Shown here in pieces: positions 1 to 5,617 of a stretch of DNA of 11,354 bases. A program made the position numbers and the translations under genes. Below the pieces are notes generated by a model. The model was given only the letters and a program-made list of their open reading frames with translations, was not told where the DNA came from and ran no database searches. The stretch comes from CAYJQO01 sp964372445 (lineage in GTDB: Bacteria > Patescibacteriota > Minisyncoccia > UBA6257 > GWB1-50-10): NCBI GenBank assembly GCA_964372445.1, contig CAYJQO010000022.1:1-11354 (forward strand), in the 5' to 3' direction. Each line of letters opens with the position of its first letter. The stretch's first letter is position 1.

Positions 1-42
1 AGTTCAAGTAACCCATTTAACAAACTTATATTTGGAGGGTGT

Positions 43-458
43 ATGGAAGAGAAAAAGATGTTTTTGATCTGCGTCGTCTGGGGCATTATTGGCGGCATCG
101 TCGCACGAAGTTTCACGCCCGAGATCCTGTGGGTCTTGTTCGGTGCCATCGCGGGTGGCGCAGGAAGCTACCTCACGCTCGAGTTTCGTGAAGTTATGCG
201 CGCCGTAGAACGGGCATGGAAGCAGGTGGCAGTAATAGAATGGAAACCAAAACTCAAAAAGGTAGCTGAAGCAGCATTTCAAGCAGTCGTGATAATAATG
301 ATCTTTGTTTCTATCTTGCTGCCAATGGTGATTGTCACTCTAACGGCTCCCGAGGGAAGTGTTAAAATAGAATCTAGGTTAGTACTGATAGTACTGGGAT
401 ATTCTTTCGGAATGTTTTTGACACTTTTCGCCATACGCTATACGTTCGCGCACGACAA
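43..458 (+). CDS. Multi-pass membrane protein, family P copy 1, N-terminal part (interrupted by gap)
   Basis: I do not recognise this family. The visible 138 residues hold a hydrophobic N-terminal segment with small-residue spacing (GIIGGIVAR), a second glycine-rich segment (LWVLFGAIAGGAGSYL), a basic amphipathic stretch (residues ~50-75) and two long hydrophobic stretches (~80-105, ~115-138). It is therefore an integral membrane protein. The ATG at 43 follows a strong Shine-Dalgarno GGAGGG (34-39). The sequence runs into the N gap; the in-frame TGA just beyond it (469-471) means nothing, because gap length is nominal. The order of features matches the N-terminal half of the protein at 10357-11241: two glycine-rich helices, a conserved K/R-A-W...W-x-P segment, then a hydrophobic core. 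The segment at 500-874 matches its C-terminal half. The three pieces are best read as one gene of about 280-295 residues. DNA from about 200 onward is visibly AT-richer than either end of the gene. Confidence 0.75.
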
Positions 459-468
459 NNNNNNNNNN
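459..468. other. Assembly gap (10 Ns)
   Basis: Ten consecutive Ns. Such a run is a usual scaffolding placeholder, so the true distance is unknown. The gap falls inside the AT-rich variable middle of family P copy 1. Reading frames cannot be carried across it. Confidence 0.97.
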
Positions 469-499
469 TGATCTTCCTATATAAGACAAATAAATCTGA

Positions 500-874
500 A
501 GGAAAGATGATTGCGTCGTACAGCTTGCGCTACGAGGGCTCATCTTGCTTAACCCAGTTGTCCTCTACACCTACTGGCCCGTGCGATTACTCATCGCAGG
601 AACCGCGTGGCTCGTGGTGAAAGTACTAGCGTACGGTCCGCGCGCGTGGAAAACTACAAAAATCTTTCTACGAGAGGTGCTCCTCGCCATCCACTCGCAG
701 AAGAGAACCATCTGCGGTGTGAGTGCCGCGCTCGGCGTCCTCGTTGGCTACTACATCACCGCGGAACCGATTGGCACGTTGATTGGAGGTGCGCTCGCTG
801 GCCTCATCGGCCTCGTATCCCACAACGTGGTGGCGATCAAAATCCTCCACGTTGTCCCGAACGGCAACCGGTAG
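500..874 (+). CDS. Multi-pass membrane protein, family P copy 1, C-terminal part (no own start)
   Basis: This is the C-terminal half of the gene begun at 43, open from after a TGA at 497-499 to TAG at 872-874. The frame reads ...LALRGLILLNPVVLYTYWPVRLL..., then a short basic loop, then a glycine-rich hydrophobic tail (GVSAALGVLVGYYI, GTLIGGALAGLIGLVSHNVV) ending near VVPNGNR. It lines up with residues ~158-275 of the 10357-11241 protein (FVYQVPRLL against TYWPVRLL, and the closing glycine-rich helix followed by a VV..LP tail). Upstream, a different frame reads IFLYKTNKSEGK from 471 to 506 and aligns with the residues just before this region in the paralog. One base therefore appears missing or added near 503-512. 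Being so close to a contig end, this may be a sequencing error rather than a real lesion. A TTG at 545 is the only nearby start-like codon in frame, but it has no ribosome binding site and would cut into the conserved region. Confidence 0.65.
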   Translation, partial: RKDDCVVQLALRGLILLNPVVLYTYWPVRLLIAGTAWLVVKVLAYGPRAWKTTKIFLREVLLAIHSQKRTICGVSAALGVLVGYYITAEPIGTLIGGALAGLIGLVSHNVVAIKILHVVPNGNR

Positions 875-895
875 CATATCCGGCCATTATTCAAG

Positions 896-923
896 AAAGG
901 CTTGTCGCAAGACGAGCCTTTTT
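896..923 (+). terminator. Rho-independent terminator after family P copy 1
   Basis: An 11-bp stem (896-906 with 911-921, one G-U pair) closed by a GCAA tetraloop and followed by a T run (919-923), starting 22 nt after the stop at 874. The opposite strand has a weaker T run, so it may also help end the convergent ATPase gene. Confidence 0.85.
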
Positions 924-948
924 AAATTCCCCCCGGTACGCCCGCTCC

Positions 949-1068
949 GTATTTCGATCGGCAACTCTCGGAGGCGCGGTAAGCTTGGTTCCGCCTTCGG
1001 CGGATCGCCGTGCCGAGAGCGTAGGCTGCGGGCCGCCGCCGGAGTGGACCGACAGCCGGTGCCGAGAG
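949..1068 (+). repeat. Intergenic repeat copy A with bulged stem-loop
   Basis: A degenerate copy of the repeat also seen at 10056, 10122 and 11321. The 5' module (951-975) resembles the CTATTGAGNGGTAGCTCTCGGAG consensus. It leads into a stem-loop: CTCTC (965-969) with GAGAG (1015-1019), GGC (973-975) with GCC (1012-1014), CGG (977-979) with CCG (1008-1010), an asymmetric loop carrying AAGCTTGGT, and an apical CCGCC/GGCGG hairpin with a 3-nt loop (991-1003). Copy C at 10138-10194 has the same layout with different paired bases. The motif GTGCCGAGAG recurs 49 bp further on (1059-1068). It lies between the convergent P copy 1 and ATPase genes. I do not recognise a named RNA or mobile element. 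Confidence 0.55.
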
Positions 1069-1087
1069 GGATACGGGGTAGGCGCTA

Positions 1088-3097
1088 CTATTTCCCCTCT
1101 GGCCCAGGGATCTTCCCCAGCGCCTCCTTCAGGGCCTCCTTGAGGCCTGCGATCGTGGCCTCGCTATGCGGCGAGGGTTGCTTCGTTTGCTTGGGTGCTT
1201 CGCTGGGGGTGAGCTCCGCGAGACGGAGCTGGTGTTCCCGCTCCTCTTCCGCTGAAGCGGCGGCGGGCGCCGGAGGCCCCAGGTCCCGCCGGAGTATGGA
1301 AGCTGGCCGACCTCCCAATGGTCGGGAAGACCCGCCAGAAGTAGGTGGCCGGGCAGGCTGTGGCGATGATAGATGATCTCCCTGCGGCCGTGGGCGAGGT
1401 TCGAACGGCCTCGATCCGCGGTCTCGATCATGCCATCGCTGGGAGACCGGTCGATGCCCTCCGGCATCCGAAGGCGGTGATGCCTCTGCCGCTCGAGGCC
1501 CGCTCGCGGCTAGTGGTCGGGCAGGCACCGGGGCACGCGCCTCCTCCTCCCCGTACTCGATGCCGAGGCCCGCAAGCTGGGAGAATTGGGGCGCCCGCGT
1601 GGGAGCCGTCGGGGTCCCCCGCCACCGGACTGGCTCGATTTCACCGGACTTCACCTTGGCGAGGCACTCCTGGCAGTAGACGGGCCGGCCCGGCTGCGGC
1701 TCGAAGGGCACGTGGGTCGTCTTGCCGCAGTTCGAGCAGGTTACCTCGTTCTCGCCCGAACCTGATCCGGCTGAAATCGCCCCCGCCCACTCATTGATTT
1801 CCTTCTCCACCATCCAGCGCGGGCGCGCGTACCGCTTCCGCGACCCTTCGATCACCTGCTCGGCCACATCGGTGAGCGATTTCACGTTAAAGGGCGCCAG
1901 GGTCGTCGCCGAGAATGGCCGGCACGTCACCCCGTTCACCATGAGCTTCAGGTAGATGCTGCGGTTTGGGAGGTTCACGATGTCCTGGATCATGAACTCG
2001 GGCTCGAACTCCGGCTCAAGAAATTCGGCATCGGCCGCTCCCACGCGGAACAAGATCATGGTTCCCACGTTCCCGAAGACGGCATCCCGAACCTTGGTAG
2101 AGATGGCGCTCGCGCCCATGGTCACGAGCTGGCCGATGTACTGGTGCGCGAGGATAATGTTCAGCCGGTACTTTCGCGCCTCTGAGAGAATGTTCGCGAA
2201 GGAGTCGGTTGCAAAGTTCTGGAACTCGTCCACGTAGAGGAAGAAGTCCACCCGCTCCTCCTCGGGGACTCGCACGCGCTCCATGGCGGCGAGCTGAATC
2301 TTCGTGATGAGCATGGCGCCGAGGAGGGACGAGTTGTCTTCTCCGATCCGACCCTTCGACACGTTCACGAGGAAGATCTTCCCCGTGTTCATGATCTCGA
2401 AGATGTCGATCGTGCTCTTCGCCTGGCCGACGATGTTGCGTATGAGCGCCGTCGAGAGGAACTGGCCCACCTTGTTCTGGATCGGGGCGATCGCCTCGTT
2501 CCGGAACTGGTCGCGCCACTCCTCGTACTCGTTCACCCAGAAGGAGCGGACCACGGGGTCCTTCACGTTCGCGATGATCTGCTGCCGGTAGTCCTTGTCC
2601 ACCAGGATGCGGGTGATGCCAAGGAGGGTGGTGTTCGGCGTGTCGAGGAGGGCGAGGATCGCGTTGTTCAGGATGTACTCCATTCGGGCCGACCAGACAT
2701 TCGACCAGATCTTCGTGAAGATGCCCATGAGCCCGGAAGCCACGAGGTGCTTATACTTCGGGTCAGGGAGCTCGAGCACGTTGAAGCCAATCGAGGAATC
2801 CGCATCCGCGGGGTTGAAGTAGATCACATCCTTCATACGCTCCTCGGGGATCTTCGTGAGCAGGCTCTCGACGAGCTCGCCGTGCGGGTCCACCACGCAG
2901 AGACCCTCCCCGTTCGCCACGTCCTGCACCATCATGTTGTGGAGGAGCGTGGTTTTCCCGGTGCCGGTCTTCCCGACCACGTAGACGTGCTGGCGCCGAT
3001 CTGTCCGCCGGATGCCGAAGAGGCGGTTGGAGCCGCGAAAGTCAACGCGCCCAAAGTAGACGACGTCCTTGTCTATGGGCTCCAGGTCAACGGCCAT
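1088..3097 (-). CDS. VirD4/TraD-like type IV secretion ATPase with C-terminal zinc ribbon
   Basis: A predicted cytoplasmic P-loop ATPase of the FtsK/HerA/VirD4-TraD class, 669 residues, which would pump or couple DNA (or protein) in ATP-dependent fashion. Walker A is GKTGTGKTT (residues 42-50). Walker B is FFLYVDEFQNF, with acidic pair D290-E291. The VDPHG (~69-73) and LAHQY (~316-320) segments are typical of the conjugative DNA-transfer group. A four-cysteine zinc ribbon follows (C454, C457, C475, C478), then a low-complexity tail rich in Pro, Arg, Ser and Ala (~490-669), probably disordered. There are no N-terminal membrane helices, unlike VirD4. No relaxase, VirB4 or other secretion genes lie nearby, so its partners are not in view. 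The ATG at 3097 is supported by a TATAAT 9 nt upstream; GGAG sits between them and could act as a weak Shine-Dalgarno. It is convergent with P copy 1 and divergent from the patatin gene. Single orphan ATPases of this form are common in CPR genomes. Confidence 0.88.
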   Translation of the reverse strand: MAVDLEPIDKDVVYFGRVDFRGSNRLFGIRRTDRRQHVYVVGKTGTGKTTLLHNMMVQDVANGEGLCVVDPHGELVESLLTKIPEERMKDVIYFNPADADSSIGFNVLELPDPKYKHLVASGLMGIFTKIWSNVWSARMEYILNNAILALLDTPNTTLLGITRILVDKDYRQQIIANVKDPVVRSFWVNEYEEWRDQFRNEAIAPIQNKVGQFLSTALIRNIVGQAKSTIDIFEIMNTGKIFLVNVSKGRIGEDNSSLLGAMLITKIQLAAMERVRVPEEERVDFFLYVDEFQNFATDSFANILSEARKYRLNIILAHQYIGQLVTMGASAISTKVRDAVFGNVGTMILFRVGAADAEFLEPEFEPEFMIQDIVNLPNRSIYLKLMVNGVTCRPFSATTLAPFNVKSLTDVAEQVIEGSRKRYARPRWMVEKEINEWAGAISAGSGSGENEVTCSNCGKTTHVPFEPQPGRPVYCQECLAKVKSGEIEPVRWRGTPTAPTRAPQFSQLAGLGIEYGEEEARAPVPARPLAASGPRAAEASPPSDAGGHRPVSQRWHDRDRGSRPFEPRPRPQGDHLSSPQPARPPTSGGSSRPLGGRPASILRRDLGPPAPAAASAEEEREHQLRLAELTPSEAPKQTKQPSPHSEATIAGLKEALKEALGKIPGPEGK

Positions 3098-3106
3098 TGC
3101 CTCTCC

Positions 3107-3135
3107 ATTATACGCCGGTTCTGAGATCGGCGGAA
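3107..3135 (-). promoter_or_regulatory. Promoter of the ATPase gene
   Basis: On the minus strand a perfect TATAAT (3107-3112) lies 9 nt before the ATG, with a weak -35 (TTCCGC, 3130-3135) at a 17-nt spacing. The predicted leader is only about 2-4 nt. Confidence 0.6.
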
Positions 3136-3190
3136 GCCTGGCTTTCTAGCCGCCAGAGGCAAACCAAATACACTGGTAACTTAAACCCTA

Positions 3191-3219
3191 TTGACTACTG
3201 CCTGAAAACCGATTACGTT
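3191..3219 (+). promoter_or_regulatory. Promoter of the patatin-like gene
   Basis: TTGACT (3191-3196), a 17-nt spacer, then TACGTT (3214-3219). Transcription would begin near 3226 and leave a leader of about 35-40 nt holding the GAGGTG ribosome binding site at 3253-3258. Confidence 0.55.
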
Positions 3220-3262
3220 TCGCGGTAGCAACATTACAAATCTATTCCTGACGAGGTGCTAC

Positions 3263-4222
3263 ATGGTACGCATCAATAGAACCTCTTTGATTGTCGAGAG
3301 AATCAGAGAGAAAGCAAAACTCTTGGGCCTGGGAGATAGCCAACATAGCTGTATCCGACCACTGTTGCTCCTGGACGGCGGTGGCATGCGTGGCGTTTTT
3401 GGGATGGGCGTCGGCATAGGTTTGCAGTACGCCGGCCTCTGCGCTGCATTTGACGTGGTGCTCGGCGGGTCAGCGGGTGCCTGCAACGGAGCGTGGATAC
3501 TTTCACGGCAAACCCGCCTCGCCGCATCGGTGTACTACGAAGACCTCACGGACAGAAGGTTTGTCAATCCATGGCGCTTTTGGAAAATCGCCGATGTCGG
3601 ATACGCCGTGAACGTATTCCGGCACGTGAAGAAGCTCGACGTCGCCATGGTGAAACATTCGCGTTCTGATTTCTACGTAACCGCGACGCGGGTGGACGAC
3701 GGGGTAGGCGAATTCATCGACGCCAAGAAGGCTGCCGATCTCATCGCCGTCCTCCATGCCTCGATGGCGCTTCCCGTGCTCTACAACCGTCCGGTGCAAA
3801 TCAACGGCGCTGCCTACCTCGACGGAGTGGTCGCACTTCCGTTACCCATCGAAGAAGCGCTGGAACGTTTCAACCCAACCGATATCCTGATCGTACTCAA
3901 TCGGCCACTAGCCTTAAAGAAAAAGGTTGTGCCGGTGCTGGAGTACATCGCGGCCGAGACCGTTCTTCGGAAGTTTCCACGAGGGTTCCGCGAGGCCTTC
4001 CTTGCTAAGACGGCAACGTACAACCGCAGCATGCGGTTGGTGATGAGCTCGAACGGGCGGCTACGCGGCGCAAACGTTGGCGTCATCTGTCCAGAGAGCG
4101 ACCTACTGCAGCGATTGACCAAGGACCCACACACGCTAAAAACGGCAGCGCTCTCAGCTGCACGGTGGACCGCAGAAATATTCGCATCTCGAGAAGTCGC
4201 GAACCAGATCCAATTGATCTAA
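3263..4222 (+). CDS. Patatin-like phospholipase (YjjU/RssA type)
   Basis: Predicted lipid acyl hydrolase using a Ser-Asp dyad to cleave acyl chains from (phospho)lipids; the real substrate is unknown. The family signatures are present in order: oxyanion-hole loop DGGGMRG (residues 38-44), nucleophile elbow GGSAG with S70 (68-72), and the catalytic Asp in AYLDGVV (D187). At 319 residues it has the size of the YjjU-like patatins and no extra domain. There is no signal peptide or membrane helix, so it probably acts in the cytoplasm or on the inner face of the membrane. The ATG at 3263 has GAGGTG 4 nt upstream. It is transcribed alone, divergent from the ATPase gene, and ends 2 nt into a strong hairpin terminator shared with the yrdC-like gene. 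CPR cells generally lack full fatty-acid synthesis, so a role in breaking down host or environmental lipids is possible, but this is inference. Confidence 0.9.
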   Translation: MVRINRTSLIVERIREKAKLLGLGDSQHSCIRPLLLLDGGGMRGVFGMGVGIGLQYAGLCAAFDVVLGGSAGACNGAWILSRQTRLAASVYYEDLTDRRFVNPWRFWKIADVGYAVNVFRHVKKLDVAMVKHSRSDFYVTATRVDDGVGEFIDAKKAADLIAVLHASMALPVLYNRPVQINGAAYLDGVVALPLPIEEALERFNPTDILIVLNRPLALKKKVVPVLEYIAAETVLRKFPRGFREAFLAKTATYNRSMRLVMSSNGRLRGANVGVICPESDLLQRLTKDPHTLKTAALSAARWTAEIFASREVANQIQLI

Positions 4223-4254
4223 AAAAGAAGCGGGGGGCTCCTTGCTTCTTTTTT
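4221..4254. terminator. Bidirectional terminator between convergent patatin and yrdC-like genes
   Basis: A perfect 11-bp inverted repeat (4221-4231 with 4244-4254) around a 12-nt G-rich loop. It has six Ts on the plus strand and six As at the other end, so it can terminate both converging transcripts. It overlaps the TAA of the patatin gene. Confidence 0.9.
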
Positions 4255-4290
4255 GTTGCTTCGCTGAGGAAAGCTGAAGGGTGAGCCTTG

Positions 4291-4881
4291 CTACCGCTTA
4301 ATCTCAATCAGGATCGAGGGTTGCGCGCGACGCGCGCTACCGCCTGCATAGAAATCCACGCGGTCGCCGAAGTATCGGCGCGCCGCCCCCACGGTACGGG
4401 CCGGCGGTTTTCCCTCGGGGTTCGCACTGGGCGCCACGAGCGGCCCGGTCCTCTGGAGGAGGCGCCGGAGCCACAGCGGCTTCGGCACACGGAACGCCAG
4501 CGTCTTTGTGCCGCGGTGGAGGTAGCGAAACTTCGGCGACCGGCACGGCAGGATCACACTCACCGCGCCCGCCGAAGCCTTGCGCGAACGCTGGGCCGAC
4601 ACGGGTTTATCCTGAGCGGAGCCGAAGGACCAGACCGTTCGGAGGAAACGCTTCATGCGCGCATCCAGCCGAACGCCAAAGCGGCGCAGGTCACCCATGC
4701 GAGCGACTAGGATGATCATTGGTTTCCGCGAGTTCCGCTGTCGGACCCGGTAGATCCGTTCCACAACCGCACGTGACAGCGCCGAACCGACGAACCCGTA
4801 GAGCGTGTCGGTTGGCATAACGCCAATCTTTTTCGCTCGCAGCAGGTGCATTGCCTCGGCGATTGCCGCCCTCGTTTGCAT
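4291..4881 (-). CDS. YrdC/Sua5/TsaC-type L-threonylcarbamoyladenylate synthase, with an internal repeat insertion
   Basis: Predicted to make threonylcarbamoyl-AMP from threonine, bicarbonate and ATP, the first step of the t6A37 modification of ANN-decoding tRNAs. Motifs visible are PTDTLYG (residues 23-29), IYRVRQRNSRKPMIILV (~46-62), AFRVPKP (~129-135) and the APSAN loop (150-154). The length of 196 fits TsaC rather than two-domain Sua5. The ATG at 4881 was chosen over a GTG at 4887, because the -10 hexamer ends at 4888 and the GTG could not be inside the transcript. Oddity: where the family has W-P-G-x-V, this protein has W84, about 20 extra residues beginning SFGSAQDKPVSAQ (85-104), then G105-A-V-S-V-I-L-P. 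The inserted DNA carries a dispersed-repeat sequence. The insertion keeps the frame, so the protein may still work with a surface loop, but this turn lies near the active-site cleft. The gene is divergent from dedA with only 62 bp between the start codons. Confidence 0.85.
   Translation of the reverse strand: MQTRAAIAEAMHLLRAKKIGVMPTDTLYGFVGSALSRAVVERIYRVRQRNSRKPMIILVARMGDLRRFGVRLDARMKRFLRTVWSFGSAQDKPVSAQRSRKASAGAVSVILPCRSPKFRYLHRGTKTLAFRVPKPLWLRRLLQRTGPLVAPSANPEGKPPARTVGAARRYFGDRVDFYAGGSARRAQPSILIEIKR
4570..4629 (-). repeat. Dispersed-repeat insertion inside the yrdC-like gene
   Basis: The minus-strand sequence TCCTTCGGCTCCGCTCAGGA (4610-4629) belongs to the TCCTTCG...CGCTCAGGA repeat type that I recall as scattered through many environmental bacterial genomes, where its in-frame translation gives 'SAQDKP'-like strings. 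Here it opens a 60-bp, exactly 20-codon segment absent from the family pattern. The outer TCCT/AGGA ends are complementary. Confidence 0.6.
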
Positions 4882-4887
4882 ACCCAC

Positions 4888-4896
4888 AGTATACCA
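4888..4896 (-). promoter_or_regulatory. Extended -10 promoter of the yrdC-like gene (leaderless)
   Basis: Minus-strand TGG-TATACT: an extended -10 (TGn, 4894-4896) next to TATACT (4888-4893), 6 nt from the ATG at 4881. No good -35 is present, as expected for an extended -10. Transcription would start at or next to the A of ATG. Confidence 0.65.
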
Positions 4897-4908
4897 CCGC
4901 GCCGTGCC

Positions 4909-4937
4909 TTCCAGGTCAGCGGCGGACGGTGTACTAT
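4909..4937 (+). promoter_or_regulatory. Promoter of the dedA gene (leaderless)
   Basis: TACTAT (4932-4937) lies 6 nt before the ATG at 4944. A weak -35 (TTCCAG, 4909-4914) sits at a 17-nt spacing. The usual start distance puts the mRNA 5' end at the start codon, and no Shine-Dalgarno is present. It lies back to back with the yrdC promoter in a 62-bp intergenic region. Confidence 0.55.
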
Positions 4938-4943
4938 GTTCGA

Positions 4944-5576
4944 ATGGAAACCAGCTTGCTTAACTTTGTGGAACAGTATGGGTACCTCGCCATCTTCGGC
5001 TTGGTCTTTCTGCAGGAGCTCGGCGTCCCGAACCCCGTTCCGAATGAGCTCATCCTCATTTTTTCCGGGTACCTCGCCTCCATCGGCACCCTGAGCTTCT
5101 GGCTCGTGATCTCCACCGCCATCGCGGCGGACTTCATCGGCACGAGCGTGCTCTTCTTCATCTTCCGCACCTTCGGCCATGCCATCATTCGGAAGAAACC
5201 GCGGTGGCTCCCCATACGGGAGGAGCAGATCCGAAAGCTCTCCGACCTTATCTCTCGCCGCGACCTCTGGGGTATCTTCATCGGCCGGCTCCTCCCCTAC
5301 GTCCGCGGCTACACCTCGGTGGCAGCTGGCCTGATCCAGATGAAATCCAGATTCTTCCTCCCCATAGTGTTCCTCTCCGCGATCACCTGGAGCGGCGGCT
5401 ACGTGATCGTGGGCAAGGTGCTCGGCGCACACTGGAAGGACGCATTCTCCGCAACCGGCGGGATCACACGGGTGGTGCTAACGGTGATCGCCGCCGCGTT
5501 TGTCCTTTACCTCATCCGCCATATCTGGCGGCAGATGAAGCGCCCCTCCCAGAACGGCACCGCCCCGCAGCAGTAG
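4944..5576 (+). CDS. DedA family membrane protein
   Basis: DedA (SNARE-associated/VTT domain) integral membrane protein, 210 residues. The family is linked to membrane-potential maintenance and to flipping of lipid carriers such as undecaprenyl phosphate or phosphatidylethanolamine. Visible signatures are a re-entrant N-terminal hydrophobic region with ELGVPNPVPNELILIFSGYL (residues ~26-45), a second hydrophobic segment (~50-72), and the diagnostic GRLLPYVRGYTSVAAGLIQM (~116-135). Hydrophobic helices follow at ~140-160 and ~170-192, then a basic tail. The ATG at 4944 starts at METSLLNFVEQYGYLAIFG, the normal N-terminus of the family, and is the one aligned with the upstream -10. Upstream in-frame codons would add a non-hydrophobic, Pro/Arg-rich extension and cross the promoter. 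The gene converges on alaS with 40 bp between the stops. Confidence 0.92.
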   Translation: METSLLNFVEQYGYLAIFGLVFLQELGVPNPVPNELILIFSGYLASIGTLSFWLVISTAIAADFIGTSVLFFIFRTFGHAIIRKKPRWLPIREEQIRKLSDLISRRDLWGIFIGRLLPYVRGYTSVAAGLIQMKSRFFLPIVFLSAITWSGGYVIVGKVLGAHWKDAFSATGGITRVVLTVIAAAFVLYLIRHIWRQMKRPSQNGTAPQQ

Positions 5577-5617
5577 AAAAAAGCCACCCCTCACCCGTGT
5601 TTCACGAGATGAAACAC
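5577..5617 (-). terminator. Possible terminator of alaS
   Basis: Just after the alaS stop the minus strand has an 8-bp hairpin (GTGTTTCA/TGAAACAC, 5597-5604 with 5610-5617). The only T run (six Ts, 5577-5582) lies about 14 nt beyond the hairpin, so this is not a textbook intrinsic terminator. Confidence 0.35.

Noticed and set aside
469..471. In-frame TGA as the true end of the 43-458 gene
   Set aside because: The frame relation across 10 placeholder Ns is arbitrary, and the paralog continues well beyond this point.
545..874. A separate 109-residue gene starting at TTG 545
   Set aside because: It has no ribosome binding site, and the conserved match to the 10357-11241 protein begins upstream of 545. 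It is better read as the 3' part of the gap-interrupted gene.
607..1376. Long plus-strand frames (607-1143, 783-1376) crossing from P copy 1 into the ATPase gene
   Set aside because: They run through the terminator at 896-923, are Arg/Ser/Pro-rich without any domain, and overlap real genes. They are GC-rich shadow frames.
1396..1408. GGTTCGAAC, resembling a tRNA T-loop
   Set aside because: No acceptor or anticodon stems can be formed around it, and it lies inside the ATPase coding sequence.
1345..1797. Plus- and minus-strand frames inside the ATPase gene (including 2016-2519 and 2747-3124)
   Set aside because: The ATPase frame carries Walker A, Walker B and the zinc ribbon. The others are Arg-rich reverse or shifted reads with no motif or start signal.
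4716..5432. Minus-strand frame of 238 residues opposite dedA
   Set aside because: It is a Glu/Asp-rich shadow of the hydrophobic dedA frame, overlapping dedA and the yrdC-like gene, with no family pattern.
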